A stretch of 64,000 bases of DNA from Schizosaccharomyces osmophilus (taxonomy: Eukaryota > Ascomycota > Schizosaccharomycetes > Schizosaccharomycetales > Schizosaccharomycetaceae): the NCBI RefSeq assembly GCF_027921745.1, contig NC_079238.1, positions 1,364,001 through 1,428,000 of the forward strand, read 5' to 3'. Shown one piece after another: positions 38,043 to 50,256 of this stretch. The translations under genes and the position numbers were made by a program. The number at the start of each line of letters is the position of its first letter. Position 1 is the stretch's first letter. The notes beneath the pieces are model-generated. The model worked only from the letters and a program-made list of their open reading frames with translations. It did not search any database and was not told the origin of the DNA.

Positions 38043-40982
38043 ATGTCGGCCCAGGATGTGGAAAAAGCTGTAGAAGTAGCATTAGACCCTTCCGTAGATG
38101 TAGGGATTAAACAGCAAGCTACAGACTTTATTGCTACAGTGCGGGCGTCCCCAGAAGGATGGAAGGTGTGTCAAGAGATTTTCGTGAATAAAACAGCTTT
38201 TAGAGAAGCTTCAAGATTAGTATCGCTTCAGATTTTGTGTGAAAAAGCTAGCGATTGGAAAAAAGAAGTTAATGGAATGGAGTTGGAAATGGTCAAAGAA
38301 AATGTGTGGGCTTATGTGAAGGAGCAAAAGTATTTGGATGATCCGGCTTATATTATAAATGCTATTCAACATTTATTGACATTGTTATTTATTCAGCTAT
38401 ACCCAGTAAGGTGGAATGATTTCTTCCAGTCTTTGCAAAGCATGGCTGCTTCATCATCTCAAGTAGAGCCCTCAAATTTTTATTTAAAAATGCTTTTGTC
38501 CATTGGAGAAGAAGTTGCAGATTCCTTTATCCCAAAGTCAACAACGCGAGCTCAACAGAGCACAGCTGTCAAAGATGCGATCCGCGAAAATGACATGTCA
38601 CAGATTGTGTCTTTTGTATTTGAGATGATGGTTGCGTATAGTAATGCCAAAAGTTATTCCCCGGTTGTTCTTTCTCTTCAGGTCTTTGGCCAGTGGGTTT
38701 CCTGGATTAACATCAGTTTGATAGTAAATGAGCCCTGTATGAACTTGCTTTATTCATTCCTTCAAGTTCCTGAACTTCGTTGTGCCGCTTGCGAAACGAT
38801 AACAGAAATCGTCAACAAAAAAATGAAACCACTTGATAAATACAGTCTGCTCGTCCTCCTCAATCTAAACTATTTCTTTACGCAGTTTCAGGAGCAATCA
38901 AGTGATCCTACTTTTGACGAGCATATTGCTAAACTTGTCAACGCTCAGGGCGTTGAGCTTCTTGCTATTAAATCCGATCCTACAGAAATGACTTCTGAGA
39001 CTTTGGAAAACTGTTCATATCAGTTATACACTCTTTTCCCTTATCTTATTCGTTACTTATCCGATGACTACGATGAAACCTCTTCTGCGGTTTTTCCCTT
39101 CTTATCCGATTTACTTACTTCTCTTAGAAAAGAATCATCCTCAAAACCACTTACGGACTCTAGCAAACAACTATTAACTTCGCTTTTACAAGCTCTTGCT
39201 AAGAAAATGACTTATGATGAGTCTCAAGAGTGGGATGACGATCCTGAAAGTGAAGAGGAAGCTGAGTTTCAAGAGCTCCGCAAAAAATTGAAGACTTTTC
39301 AGGACACCATTAACTTAATTGATCATGCTCTTTACGCAAATTTTATGTATTCAGTCATTACCTCAAGTATATCCTCCGCTGCAGCAATGCCTATAGAAAA
39401 TTCTTGGCAGCTTGTTGAATTTGCTTTGCATGAAACCTACATATTTGGAGAAGGTATGCGGGGACCAACCGCATATGTCAATGAGGCTGATAAAAGCCCA
39501 ACTCCTCTCTCTCAAATCTTGCTTCTCGTCATTGAATCCCAAGTGGGACGGCATCCACATCCTCTTGTACAACTTTTGTACATGGAAATTTTAGTTCGAT
39601 ACTCTGGATTTTTTGAGTATCAGCCATCTGCCATTGGTCCAATAATGGAATATTTTGTTGGACCTACAGGCATACATAATTCTAACGAACGAGTACGCGT
39701 TCGTGCTTGGTATTTGTTTTACCGCTTCGTTCGTAGTGTTACTAAGTATGTTGCTACTTATGCAGAAAGTTCTCTTGCCTTGCTTGGTGATCTCCTTAAT
39801 ATAGACGTTCAACCTTCTACAGATATTGATTCCCCTGAACCAACTTTGAACTCTTCAATTAGAAACAGCTCATTTAATTCCCAGCTGTATCTATTTGAAA
39901 CGGCTGGTATCCTTATTTCTTCTGGCGCATTGCCCAGAGAAGAACAAGTTCTCTTTTGTGATTCGTTAATAGACGCGTTGCTTTACAAAGCTAATTCAGC
40001 ACTTTCCAGTAACGCTTCTTCTCTGGAGAGCATTATTTCTGTGTATTGTTCTCTGATGGCAATTGGAAATTTTGCCAAAGGCTTTCCTGCCCGCGATTCT
40101 CAGGAAATTGCTTGGCTTTCTACTTTTAACAAAGCTTCTGATGCAATTTTCTCTATTCTAAACACCATGGGTTTCAGTGAAGACATTCGGAGTGCCGTAC
40201 GATTTGCATCGGGAAGAATTATTAATGTGGTCGGTCCGGACATGTTGCCAAAGGTTCCTCAGTTAGTATCTTTATTGCTGAGCTCAATCAGCATAAACGA
40301 ATTGGTGGATGTTTTGTCTTTCATCAGTCAACTCATCTACATATATAAAGAAGCTATGATGGGAGTGATTTCAAACCTTCTTCCATCTTTACTCAGTACG
40401 GTGTTTACTTCTCTTTCAGAAACACCTCAGGGAACGGATGATGCTATAAAGCAAAGTGATTTGAGGAAATCATATATTTCATTTATTTTACACTTATTAA
40501 ATAAAGGCTTTGGATCAGCATTCTTCGCTGAGCAAGTTCAAAGCTATTTTGATCCCCTTATAAATAGCATTATTCACTTTGCTAATTTATATGGTGAACC
40601 TTCTACACAAAAAAGTTCAATCGCTCTTTTATCAAAAATGGTTTCTTTATGGGGTGGCCCCGATGGTATAGAAGGATTTGAGAGAGTTATTTTCGGTTCA
40701 CTGTCACCGTTGTGCTTTGAGATGCCAGTCAATCCAGTTTTTAATGCAAATGACGGGCAATCTCACATAGTGCTTGGCGAACTCGCAAATTTGCAGAGGA
40801 CTATACTTGAAATGTGCGGCGAAAGTTATAGATCATATTTACTTGGAGTATATTTCCCTACTGTAAATTTCCCTGAAATGTTGGCATCGGAATATTTACA
40901 AGTATTGGTAAACTCGGATTCTAGGACATTCAAGCAATTTTTTCAAAAATTCATTCAGGCAATAAAAAAAGGTCAGGCTTAA
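38043..40982 (+). CDS. los1: tRNA exportin Los1 (exportin-T)
   Basis: Exportin-T is a RanGTP-dependent karyopherin-beta that binds tRNA directly and carries it from nucleus to cytoplasm. The single-exon 979-residue product is helical throughout, as expected for stacked HEAT repeats. The N-terminus ([21 protein letters not shown] ... [10 protein letters not shown]) and the following [17 protein letters not shown] fit the importin-beta/Xpo1-like N-terminal region of exportin-T. A short acidic insert occurs near residue 400 ([14 protein letters not shown]), also typical. Family length is roughly 960-1100. Position next to utp16 and ppm1 agrees with the fission-yeast order I recall. Confidence 0.9.
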   Translation: MSAQDVEKAVEVALDPSVDVGIKQQATDFIATVRASPEGWKVCQEIFVNKTAFREASRLVSLQILCEKASDWKKEVNGMELEMVKENVWAYVKEQKYLDDPAYIINAIQHLLTLLFIQLYPVRWNDFFQSLQSMAASSSQVEPSNFYLKMLLSIGEEVADSFIPKSTTRAQQSTAVKDAIRENDMSQIVSFVFEMMVAYSNAKSYSPVVLSLQVFGQWVSWINISLIVNEPCMNLLYSFLQVPELRCAACETITEIVNKKMKPLDKYSLLVLLNLNYFFTQFQEQSSDPTFDEHIAKLVNAQGVELLAIKSDPTEMTSETLENCSYQLYTLFPYLIRYLSDDYDETSSAVFPFLSDLLTSLRKESSSKPLTDSSKQLLTSLLQALAKKMTYDESQEWDDDPESEEEAEFQELRKKLKTFQDTINLIDHALYANFMYSVITSSISSAAAMPIENSWQLVEFALHETYIFGEGMRGPTAYVNEADKSPTPLSQILLLVIESQVGRHPHPLVQLLYMEILVRYSGFFEYQPSAIGPIMEYFVGPTGIHNSNERVRVRAWYLFYRFVRSVTKYVATYAESSLALLGDLLNIDVQPSTDIDSPEPTLNSSIRNSSFNSQLYLFETAGILISSGALPREEQVLFCDSLIDALLYKANSALSSNASSLESIISVYCSLMAIGNFAKGFPARDSQEIAWLSTFNKASDAIFSILNTMGFSEDIRSAVRFASGRIINVVGPDMLPKVPQLVSLLLSSISINELVDVLSFISQLIYIYKEAMMGVISNLLPSLLSTVFTSLSETPQGTDDAIKQSDLRKSYISFILHLLNKGFGSAFFAEQVQSYFDPLINSIIHFANLYGEPSTQKSSIALLSKMVSLWGGPDGIEGFERVIFGSLSPLCFEMPVNPVFNANDGQSHIVLGELANLQRTILEMCGESYRSYLLGVYFPTVNFPEMLASEYLQVLVNSDSRTFKQFFQKFIQAIKKGQA

Positions 40983-41486
40983 AAATGGAATAATTTTCGT
41001 GTGTTATATATAAAGGGCTTTCATGTGAAAGGTTTTAGTTGTTTTGTGTATGAATCCAAATGGAGTTAGGTCGATTTATGCGAACGATCTGATCACCTTC
41101 TTGCTTCTCTTCTGTTCGTAGATAAATTTAATAAAGAACTGCATACATCTCTATGAAATCATGCGTGCAAAGGCTAGGAAGCCATAATTTTGATGTCTGA
41201 GAAAACTCTTATGTAAATATTTAACGGTAAAGCAAAGCATACTAAGTTTGAAATTGTGTAGATAAAAGATTTCAAATTTGAAATCTACGAGAGTTCATCA
41301 CAATTTGACGTTTTTAATGTCAACCTACACGAAGTCAGTTAGAGTATTTAAAACCGCTTGGTTCGACAATCTAATAACAAAGTACTTTTAGGTGTACGAA
41401 AAGTGTTATAAAATAAAATAAAACAATTGAATTGCTTTTTAACATTAGTGGGCGTTTGAATTTGGCAACTCAATAAACATTCCTTG
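40983..41486. other. Intergenic los1/ppm1
   Basis: About 500 bp, AT-rich. A short inverted match occurs near 41250-41285 (AAATTTGAAATC-like segments). No gene was seen. Confidence 0.5.
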
Positions 41487-42561
41487 ATGGAGGTATTAGA
41501 AACGGATTTGGATGCATTAAAATGCAGGATGAGCGCAACGAAAATGGGATACATTGATGATCCATATATACAATATTTTCTCCCAAAGCGTTCGATCCAT
41601 AAACCTCCTATTATCAATCGTGGAACTTACGTTCGAACATGGTCTATTGATCATGTATTAATAAACTTCTTAAACAAAATTGAAGGCAAAAAGCAGATAA
41701 TATCTCTGGGAGCAGGAACAGATACTAGGGCCTTTCGCTTCTTGGTACGCTCTTAAAAAAGTACACTATGTTATATACTAACAAACTTACTTGTATAGGC
41801 AAAGCTTCCAAAAGAAAGTATTAAGTTTATTGAGCTTGATTTATATCCGAATTGCGTCAGAAAAGTTCAGTCAATTGCAAAACACGAAGCTCTGCATGCA
41901 AAGTTGGGGGATTATACATTAGGTAAGGACGAAGCTTCAACATTGTTTGAGAGGGAAAAGAGAAAAATAAAGTTACTAATAATTAGATGCAACAAAGGGA
42001 ATACTGCTTTCGGATTCGTTAGACATACTCCCGTTCGATATTCGTCGTATACCTGAAGCAGGTTTACCAGACAGGGCGGATCGAAGTTTACCTACTATTG
42101 TACTATCTGAATGCTGTTTATGTTATTTGGAGCCTAATGAAGCAAACTCTATTTGCCAGTGGTTTCAAGAACGTTTCTCATGCATTGGCATATTGGTTTA
42201 TGAACCTATTCAAGGAATGGATAGTTTCGGGAAAATGATGAAGAGCAACTTGGCAGTATGGTTTTTTCTTTCATTTTAAATTAGTATTAACATCAATTAG
42301 TCACGTGGGATTTACTTGAAAACGTTGGAGAGCTATAACACCATTGAAGATCAAGAAACCCGTTTTACAGACAATGGCTTCCAACATACTACAGCCTTGG
42401 ATTTTGCCGCTCTTGAAAGGGAATGGATTCCAGAAATAGAAAAGCAAAGGATTGCAAAAATTGAAATGTTAGACGAACTGGAAGAGTGGTATTTACTCGC
42501 TAAGCATTACTGCCTTGTTTTTACTACCAGTCAGTCTCTACACGAAAAACTAAACTTGTAA
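41487..42561 (+). CDS. ppm1: PP2A leucine carboxyl methyltransferase Ppm1
   Basis: Ppm1 methylates the C-terminal leucine carboxylate of the PP2A catalytic subunit and so controls holoenzyme assembly. Four exons (41487-41744, 41799-41922, 41987-42255, 42301-42561) splice in frame to 303 residues; the three introns are 45-64 nt. Motifs: DDPYIQYFLP and PPIINRGTYVRT near the N-terminus, the SAM-binding IISLGAGTDTRAFRF (about 73-86, last residues at the first junction), IKFIELDLYP in exon 2, LSECCLCYLEP in exon 3, and GFQHTTALDF in exon 4. These are the LCMT family hallmarks. The start is the ATG at 41487, one codon after a TTG. Confidence 0.94.
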
Positions 42562-42809
42562 AAGCCGAATGCCGGACTAAATGAATAATTTATTTTATTA
42601 ATTTATCTACGGTTGTAGTGAATTAATGCAAGATATAAAAAGACAGGTGACTAGCTATGGTGTATGTCTCTCTTACAAGTACATAGTACAAGATCCAAGA
42701 TTTCCACATAGTAGAAAATAATATCTCTCATCCAGAAGGACCTAATTTTTTCGATGTCCAACACTTCATTGTAATAAAAAACGCTCTCTTGTTTAATTTC
42801 CGAGCGAAT

Positions 42810-44351
42810 ATGAGTTGTCTTATTGCACCTATTGAGCTACCTTACTACGGTCGGGGTCTGGCTGCCGCAGAGAGGATTCAACCAGGTAAAAACGCTTGGA
42901 ATAAGAAAAACTATTAAAACCTAACAAATAGGAACAATCTTGCTGTCAAAAACTGTTGATATTTTTGCGCTTGAAGTTGGAATTTTGACCACGCATTGCT
43001 CTGGTTGTACAAGCGAAGGACAAAAAACACAAAGATGCACGGCATGTAAAACGATTCATTATTGTTCAAAGGTAATTTAAATATATATTTTGTGAATGGT
43101 TGTATTCTAATCACTTAGGCGTGTCAAAAAGCTGACTGGCCATTACACAAATTAGAGTGCAAAGCTTTGCAAGCTTCTAGACATAATGGAACTTTGCCCT
43201 CAATTTGCCGTTTACTTATTCGTTTGTACGCAATGTCGCTGGGAAATCCGAAGAGTACTGAGTTATTAGAATCACACATAACGGATTTTCCCAAAGTAGC
43301 AGCTTCATGGACTGATGCAGAATTAATTGCGTCCGCAGCTTCCCACTATACCAAGAGTTATCAGACAGATCTTTTTCGATCTTTGTTTTGTAAGGTGGCT
43401 ATCAATTCTATGAATCTTGTTACATGCTCTTTTGATCGACTAGGTGTCTGTTTAGATACTGCTCTCTCACGCATAAACCATTTATGCGAACCAAATTGCC
43501 ATATAATTTTTGAAGGATATCGTGCAATGCTTGTAGCGAGCCGTAAAATTGAAAAAGATGAACAACTTTTTATTTCATACACTGATGTTCGGGTCCCCCA
43601 ATCAATCCGCCAAAAGCAACTGAAAAAGAAATACTTTTTTAATTGCGAATGTGAGAGATGTGCGAAAGAATCGTCTAATATGGAGAAAGATGCTTCATAC
43701 TATCAATCTCAGCTTAAAAACAATCGGGAATCTTTATCCAAAAATCTAAAACTAGCAAAAGAACTTTGGACATCGTCTTGCGAGAAATGTTTATATCCAT
43801 GGGCGACTTTACTTCATCGTATAAAGCTAGGATTTTTGAATGAAATGAACTATGATGGAGCATTTACTGCGTTGCTCCTCAAGAGCGTGAATGATCCAAT
43901 TAGAGATGTCATTCACGTGGTAGATGAGTATCAACTCTTGCTTTTGGGTAAGCAATTAATAATGGAAGTGAAGCAAATCATGTTTCCCAATGACAGACCC
44001 CTTGAAATTGAACTTAGTAGAGGGCCTATACATTCCGGTGACGCACGGCTGGATCAGCGAGAAAAAGTGGATTTTTCTGCTTTACGTGGTGAACAACATT
44101 GCTTCTTAAGCTACTATAAATTTTCGTTGGATGATTTTGTGGTTTGGTTGTTAAACCGGGCAGGTTATTTATCAGTGGCAGTCAAGCAAAGCCATCCAGA
44201 TACTTGCTTTGCGGCTTCTGTGGCAGAAGACGTCAAGGAATTTCTTGAAGTCTGTAAGGATTATCAGCCTTCAATTTTTGATCATGACTATTATCGAGCA
44301 TTTGAAGCCAAGCTTGAAGAATCATGCAAGGACTATCTGATGAGATACTAG
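42810..44351 (+). CDS. set6: SET/MYND-domain protein methyltransferase Set6 (SMYD-like)
   Basis: Set6 is a predicted SAM-dependent protein-lysine methyltransferase of the SMYD type, in which a MYND zinc finger splits the SET domain. Exons 42810-42885, 42932-43071 and 43119-44351 give 482 residues. The N-terminal SET segment reads YYGRGLAAAERIQPGTILL. The MYND finger (about residues 48-86; CSGC, CTACKTIHYCSKAC, H, C) spans the exon 2/3 junction. The catalytic SET core has RINHLCEPNCHIIFEG and ELFISYTD-like QLFISYTD, and the post-SET cysteines appear in FNCECERC. A C-terminal helical region follows. Substrate is unknown. Confidence 0.93.
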
Positions 44352-44623
44352 GGAATACCAGAATACGCTTGAACATGGAATAGACTGACCAAACAAATGG
44401 ATAAAAATAATGGAAATAGCGTTCACTTAGAGTGAGCGAAAAATAATACACGTAATAATGAGAAATTGAATACGAAAAAGCTTGATTTTGTGTGTATGTG
44501 TGTGAAATGCTACAATTTTGCAAGCGAGAAAACAAAACACCAAAAAGCATATAACAAGAACCAACACGGCAATAGATTTTTTTATATGAAGATACGATGA
44601 TGAATAGCATAGAAACACTAATT

Positions 44624-45053
44624 TTAGTCGAAAAGACCGAAACCCATCTAAATTCAAGTTAGTAAGCGGTATTTTAAAGACATGGCTCATCGTTTGCTTT
44701 TGCTTTTTCAAACCATGAGCCAAATGACAAGCTGTAGAACTTACATCTTCATCAGACTCCTCCTCTTGCTTGGCTTCTTCCTTCTTGGCCTCCTCAGCAG
44801 CGGGAGCGGCATCACCAGCGGCGGCGGCGGCGGCAGGGGCAGCAGCACCTCCAGAGGGAACAGTAGCGAGCTTCTCGTTACCAGAGGCAATCAGTTCCTC
44901 GATGTTCTTGCCTTGAAGTTCGCTCAACAAAGATTCGACACGAGCGGATTCACTCTCAATACCAACGGTAGAGAGGACAGTTTCAACATCAGAGGCAGAA
45001 GGGGAGGACTTACCGCCGATGGTCAAAAGTAAATAAGCTGCAAGGTACTTCAT
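44624..45053 (-). CDS. rpp2: 60S acidic ribosomal protein P2
   Basis: P2 is an acidic stalk protein of the large ribosomal subunit that recruits translational GTPases. Two exons (44745-45053 and 44624-44647) give 110 residues. The N-terminal [20 protein letters not shown] dimerisation domain, the Ala/Gly hinge and the acidic EESDED stretch are in exon 1. The invariant C-terminal MGFGLFD comes entirely from an eight-codon last exon after a 97-nt intron with TACTAAC branch. Reading through the intron gives a much longer protein lacking that tail, which is why the unspliced frame is rejected. Promoter boxes typical of ribosomal genes lie upstream. Confidence 0.96.
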
Positions 45054-45985
45054 TTTGATGAGGAGTGTAAAAGCGTGTTGATGGCAGAAATTGACCTGAT
45101 AGCTTCACTTCTGTGTTGACACAATTCGTGACTGGTTTTTGTAGGTTAGGGTACAAAAGTTTTGACGAACTTTAACGAGACCCAACGTTTTACGAAAGAG
45201 TAAACAAAAGGAAGAACAAGATGGGAGGTTGAAGAAAAGAGGATAATGAGGAATTTGAGATTCAACAGAACATTGGTGAAACGGTGGTGTCGTCTACTTT
45301 GAAAGTGACCGACCTGTTGGTTAGCTTTGGCTTTCCTGGCTAAGTCGCTGAATACAATTCATTAAAGAGGACCAAAAATGAGCAGGAAAAAGCAGCAGTG
45401 TAGAAGGATCACTACAGACAGCATTGTTTTTGTTTTTGGTAACGAAGAAATAATAATTTCCTTGGGATGTATGGTCCCCCTTCGCTTCGTTTAATTTTTT
45501 GCTCAACATAAGCTTTGTTGCGGACGACGTCAGAATCCAAAAAGTGCGTCGCAAACAAACAGTTAATTTACAACCAAATGATGAGTCGACTCGCTACAAA
45601 TTGTTTATAGAGCGATCGCTTGCGCAAGACTGATGCGTTTAGGAATGTGCGCCGAAGCATTGGTGAAAAGGTATGAAGGACAGCAAATCAAAGCATCGAG
45701 TTTTGCGCTTTTCGATCGCTCTTTGAACAAAAATTGGATCTCCAACAAAACCAATCGATGAATTCCGATGCATCGCTGAGTAGTTACGTAGAGATCTTAT
45801 CAAAATTATCAAGGCAGTGAAAAAAAAATAAAAAAAAAATCTTGCCTCTCTACCTTGCATTCCATTGAAGCTTGAATACGGTCATTTTCTTAGTGTAACT
45901 CTTTTTGATTTGTTTCTCTGTTCTTGAAAAATACTAATCTCAAACGTTTGTCATTGCTCTCAAGTCGTATCAAAAAAAATTTCAA
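45054..45985. other. Divergent promoter region rpp2/carbonic anhydrase
   Basis: 932 bp. The rpp2-proximal part has HomolD and HomolE boxes (separate entry). Small open frames at 45321-45554 and 45639-45860 on the minus strand have no recognisable content. Confidence 0.6.
45127..45153 (-). promoter_or_regulatory. HomolD and HomolE-like boxes of rpp2
   Basis: On the rpp2 strand, CAGTCACG (45134-45127) is a one-mismatch HomolD box, about 75 bp before the ATG. Just upstream is TACCCTAACCT (45153-45143), resembling HomolE. The arrangement matches S. pombe ribosomal-protein promoters. Confidence 0.7.
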
Positions 45986-47041
45986 ATGCAAATATACAAA
46001 TGTACGGGATTCGCTCTCCAAGAAGCAGTTTTTCCTTCCCAGTCGTTGCTTGTGCTACGAAGTTGGAATGGGTGTAAACGTCTCTTTTCGAATACGTATG
46101 CGTCCCAACCAAATGCTTTAGATCCCACAATCTTTCGTTCTTGGATTCAACCGCGATCAGCGATCCAATTAAGTCAGCACTCTGTCTCTGGTCGATATTC
46201 ATGGCGGACATATATTACCAACACCACCCACCTTCCTAACCGCAAGTTTTCTTCTACCTCTTACCACCTCTTACCTCGCAACGCAAACGAAATGGAGCAA
46301 CACAGAAAATTGGACAAGCTAGGACGCCGCATTCAAGAAATTGATAATCAAGAAGTAACTGAAACTACAGACGAGGTTCCTCCTGCCAATGTCCTTCCCT
46401 TAGATGGCAAAGTTGTTCAATCTCCCGAATTAAAAAACTTGCTTGAACGTAACTTGAATTGGTCAAAACAAACCACTCGTAACTTTCCATCCTTCTTCTC
46501 CGTCACCAAAGATATTCAAAGTCCTCAAGTTATGTGGATTGGATGCTCTGACTCTCGTGTCCCTGAAACCACTGTTTTGGATCTTTTGCCTGGCGAGGTT
46601 TTCGTCCATCGTAATATCGCCAATGTCGTTCCTCGCTCAGATATCAATGCCTTGGCCGCTATGGAGTATTCTGTCACCGCTCTTAAAGTCAAACACATTA
46701 TCGTCTGTGGTCACTATGGTTGCGGAGGTGTTGCAGCTGCCATGGGCCCCCATACAAATAACTTGATGGATCATTGGCTTCGTCACATCCGCGATGTCAT
46801 TGAAGACAACCGCTCGGAACTGGACGCCATAAAAAACCCCGAGGAACGTCGTCTGCGTCTTGCTGAATTAAATACCCGTGCTCAGGCCGTTTCCGTAACC
46901 CGCGTCGGTTTTGTCCGTCAAGCTATGGAGTCCCGTGGTTTACAGGTCCATGGCTGGGTTTATGATGTCGGTACAGGCAGAATTAAGAGCTTGGATATCT
47001 CTGATGCCATCAATAATGCAAAATATAACCCTTATAACTAA
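45986..47041 (+). CDS. Beta-class carbonic anhydrase, probably mitochondrial
   Basis: A zinc enzyme interconverting CO2 and bicarbonate (fungal Nce103 type). The 351-residue frame has a ~100-residue N-terminal extension poor in acidic residues and with several Arg ([18 protein letters not shown]), compatible with a mitochondrial targeting sequence. The catalytic domain follows: zinc ligands Cys187 (GCSDSR), His243 and Cys246 (GHYGCGG), with the Asp189/Arg191 dyad. [10 protein letters not shown] and [13 protein letters not shown] are further family signatures. A later Met at about residue 103 could start a cytosolic form; both are inferences. Single exon. Confidence 0.94.
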   Translation: MQIYKCTGFALQEAVFPSQSLLVLRSWNGCKRLFSNTYASQPNALDPTIFRSWIQPRSAIQLSQHSVSGRYSWRTYITNTTHLPNRKFSSTSYHLLPRNANEMEQHRKLDKLGRRIQEIDNQEVTETTDEVPPANVLPLDGKVVQSPELKNLLERNLNWSKQTTRNFPSFFSVTKDIQSPQVMWIGCSDSRVPETTVLDLLPGEVFVHRNIANVVPRSDINALAAMEYSVTALKVKHIIVCGHYGCGGVAAAMGPHTNNLMDHWLRHIRDVIEDNRSELDAIKNPEERRLRLAELNTRAQAVSVTRVGFVRQAMESRGLQVHGWVYDVGTGRIKSLDISDAINNAKYNPYN

Positions 47042-47279
47042 GTTTCTATTTCTATTCGCTATGCCTCTCGTTTTGTTTATGCCTTATTGTTTATGATGGG
47101 CATACATGATATGTACTTTTGATTTCTCACGAATGCTTGTTTTTATCGCTTACCTTTACTTACTGATAGTGAGTTTTATTTTTTATATATATATAGCTTC
47201 CATCGTTCTTGTACGAAAATAAAGTCAAGCAACCTTTTATTATTCATCTCCTATTTAATTTATCGTAAACCCGCTTTGT

Positions 47280-49755
47280 TTAAATTTGTTTCATATATAT
47301 TTGGTAAAAAATAAATAAATACCCCACTATAGAACAGACAGCTAGTGTTTCCTTAAATAAGTTTGATGAAACCTCCGGTTTGAGTTCACTGTCTGCTTCT
47401 GTATGTGATACATTAGCTGCCCTCTTCTTTTTTACTGTTTCTTCTCTCAGTATAAACAAAACAGAAACATTTCTCAACAACTTAAATTCCAGTCTTTGCA
47501 ACGGCTTTAAATGTATCCGCTTGTCCACTTCAATTGCTGAGATTTTATATTTCAATCCTTCCATGTCAACCACCACATGATTCAATGTATAGTCAAGGAC
47601 AGCAGGTAATCTAAATACCATTCCTTCTTTCGTCTTTTGCAGAGGAACCAGCATTCCTATTCGAAGGGACAAGCTTTGTTTCATCTTTGAGTTCGTGATG
47701 CTGTATATTCCATCTGAATAATAAACATTCGTCAAATAGTTATGACTTCCTTCAATCACCCACGTTAATCGTGATTGCTCTGGTAGTTTGAGTTTTAGAA
47801 TGTCAGTTTGATCTTCAGAATCCAAAATCAAAATGCAAGAAAATACAAGTTGTAAATAATCCTCAAAACCATCAAACACTTTAAAGATGGGGGACAAACA
47901 ATTCCTTTTTATGCGAGTACGTATGAACGGATTTTGCACGGTTGCTCTGGAACACTGATTCAGTTGAGACAAAGTAAATCCATAATTCATATCTTTATTG
48001 TATGTGAATTCGCAGCATCCCATTGCCAACGTCTGAGAGTTCCCATGAATGTCATATAGGAAGACTTGATAGTCCGAAACTAATTCCTCAAAGGCAACTT
48101 TTGTAGAATGCTTCATATGTTTCACAATTGGGATTGGTAGTATGTGATTTTCTGTAACTGCATCAGGATCCATCATTAGTATCTGAAGCGCATGTAGCGC
48201 ATCGATTGAAGTCATATCATGGCGTTGGTGGACTTTTGTGAATACTATATCTAACTCGTCGTCATTCCGTTGTTGTTCAAATTCAATGTCCAAACAATCA
48301 CTGACAACGTCTTTTAGTACAAACGCCTCTGGAGCAATTACAGTGAATGTGCTATTTTCTGTAATTTTAGAGGCACATATGCATTGAATTTCGTACTGTA
48401 AATGTTTGAAAGATGATTCATCCTCTTGTAAAGACACCGAAACAGTTGTTTCAGAAATCTTGACACTTTTGAGGGATTCTTTGGTGTACCAGACGACGTT
48501 CGATAATGAAGAAGCAGATAGTGGAGCGGACGAACAAAACGATGATCCATTTGACACGTCCAAAGACTGTTCGAGCTGTGTATCGAAATGTCCAGATGAA
48601 ACGTGTGCATTCCAATCTAGGTGTATTGATGAATGGATAACTAGATTAAGTTCGACTCGAAACGTCGGAATAAAAAAATTCAAAGGGGCGCGATAACTCT
48701 GCTCCATTTCATCAAAGAAGGCTTTTGCTTTTAGCATTAACCATATTTTAGTTGGCTGCGACTTCCGAAACAATTCTGAATTCGTTTCATTAGGATCAGA
48801 AAGCTGGGGATTGTAATATAAGCAGTCGTTTTCTAACGTAAAGCTTTCTGTGGGATGCGAAAGGATTGAGGTTTCATTTGAAGCCTCATCTCCATTAGAT
48901 ATGTCTACTTCGTTCGTTTCTTGCAAATGTAATTCTGAGCAGTTGTCGAAAGAATCGCTTTCTTTGTCTTTCTCCAAATCAAATGTTTTCTCATGAGAAC
49001 TAACTAACATATCATCTTTCATTGAAGACGTGGAAATCATATCGTTTGAAGTCATGGAAAGCGTGGTGAAAGACCCATTCTCAAGCAAAAATGAAAACGA
49101 ATCCCTCCTCGAAGAAAGAAGACAAGAATCGACATTTTCAAAATTCAAAGAAAGTTCGTCAAATTCAGAGCAAGTTTCAGAAATGTTTTCGCACTCTTGC
49201 TGAGTGGTGAATGTCTGATCCAATTCATTCTCAACCGTAAACCAACCTTGAAGATCGAGTGTCTCTGAACTTTCATCTATATATTCACACTCTTGTCTAT
49301 TACCTGATCGATAACCCTTGGTAGGAGAGCTGAATGCATTTTCGTCTCCAATTATGGGTTGCTCTCGAAATTGTTTCGGAGGTGTCGCTACGTCAGGCTC
49401 TTGTATGTTTGGGCTTATGCTGTTTTCCTCATCGGTTAAGGACTTCAGAGGGATCCTTGGTTTTGAGGTTGTTAACGGGGTTTTAGTAGATACCTCTTTC
49501 TTTAAAACACTACTAGCAGGGTTTTTAGGTTGATTATTGGTATCATCTTTCATTTCTAAAAAGTTTAATAAATCCCAAGTCTTATTATTTAAATTCAAAA
49601 CGGGGACGGGAAGCTTATCATTTCCAGTATTCACCTAGAATGTATTTAGTATGAGCGTAAATCCTTTCACCTTATCTTACGTTTAAAAGAACATCAGCAA
49701 CAATTGATTCATTATCATTCCAATATAGCTTTAATTGGGCGGTATTTTCTTCCAT
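47280..49755 (-). CDS. Large uncharacterised protein (possible Mug45 counterpart)
   Basis: A long open frame of 785 codons starts immediately after a TACTAAA...TAG acceptor, so I add an upstream exon (49681-49755, ATG reading MEENTAQLKLYWND) and a 46-nt intron with GTAAGA donor; the join is in frame and gives 809 residues. An ATG further upstream in the same frame (49875) is an alternative start. Residues 30-260 are Ser/Glu/Asn-rich and look disordered; about 300-780 is more ordered, with beta-type hydrophobic patterning. The extreme C-terminus has a possible short membrane helix (TLAVCSIVGYLFIFYQIY). I recognise no domain. By position it may match S. pombe mug45, a meiotically upregulated orphan; that is memory-based and unproven. 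Confidence 0.82.
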
Positions 49756-50256
49756 ATTTGAAAGATAATTCAATATGGAGTGGTAGGTGGTGAGCAAGCT
49801 TGAAAGTGAATGTAAACAAAGAGATTGTATCTGAAAAGAGATAACAAATCGACAAATAACTTGGAGTATTTTCATATCAAATATAAATGCAATTCTATAA
49901 GAAAAACATTTACAATATTTGTAACACTACAAACCACAAAAGGCTTCCAAGCATAAGGTATCTTACCATGAAGTCGAGGTTTGTAAAAATATGCTAGTCC
50001 TTTTTTCTTGTATTTACGCATTTATAACCACAAAAAAAAACCACAACTTTCATCGATTATACTTGGTTCATACATTCTTATGGCTAAAAATCTTCTGTTT
50101 ACAAACAAACCACGTATATATTACGCTACCTCTCGCAGCGCTTCGCTAAAAATTTTCGGCTTTCATGGCGAAGAACAGTCACGGATAGTTGCGCAGTGAA
50201 AGATTTCAGAAAAAGAACGCTTCTTCACTACCACCAAGTCCATAATCACCGCTACA
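49756..50256. other. Divergent promoter region orphan/rpl4
   Basis: About 500 bp. It holds the HomolD box of rpl4. Whether the first ~120 bp beside the orphan encode extra N-terminal residues (open to 49875) is unresolved. Confidence 0.6.
50176..50183 (+). promoter_or_regulatory. HomolD box of rpl4
   Basis: CAGTCACG lies 74 bp before the rpl4 ATG and matches the HomolD core CAGTCACA at seven of eight bases. I did not find a clear HomolE partner. Confidence 0.65.

Noticed and set aside
44427-45053. Reading rpp2 as an unspliced 208-residue protein
   Set aside because: The unspliced frame loses the universal C-terminal tail. Canonical donor, branch and acceptor restore MGFGLFD exactly.
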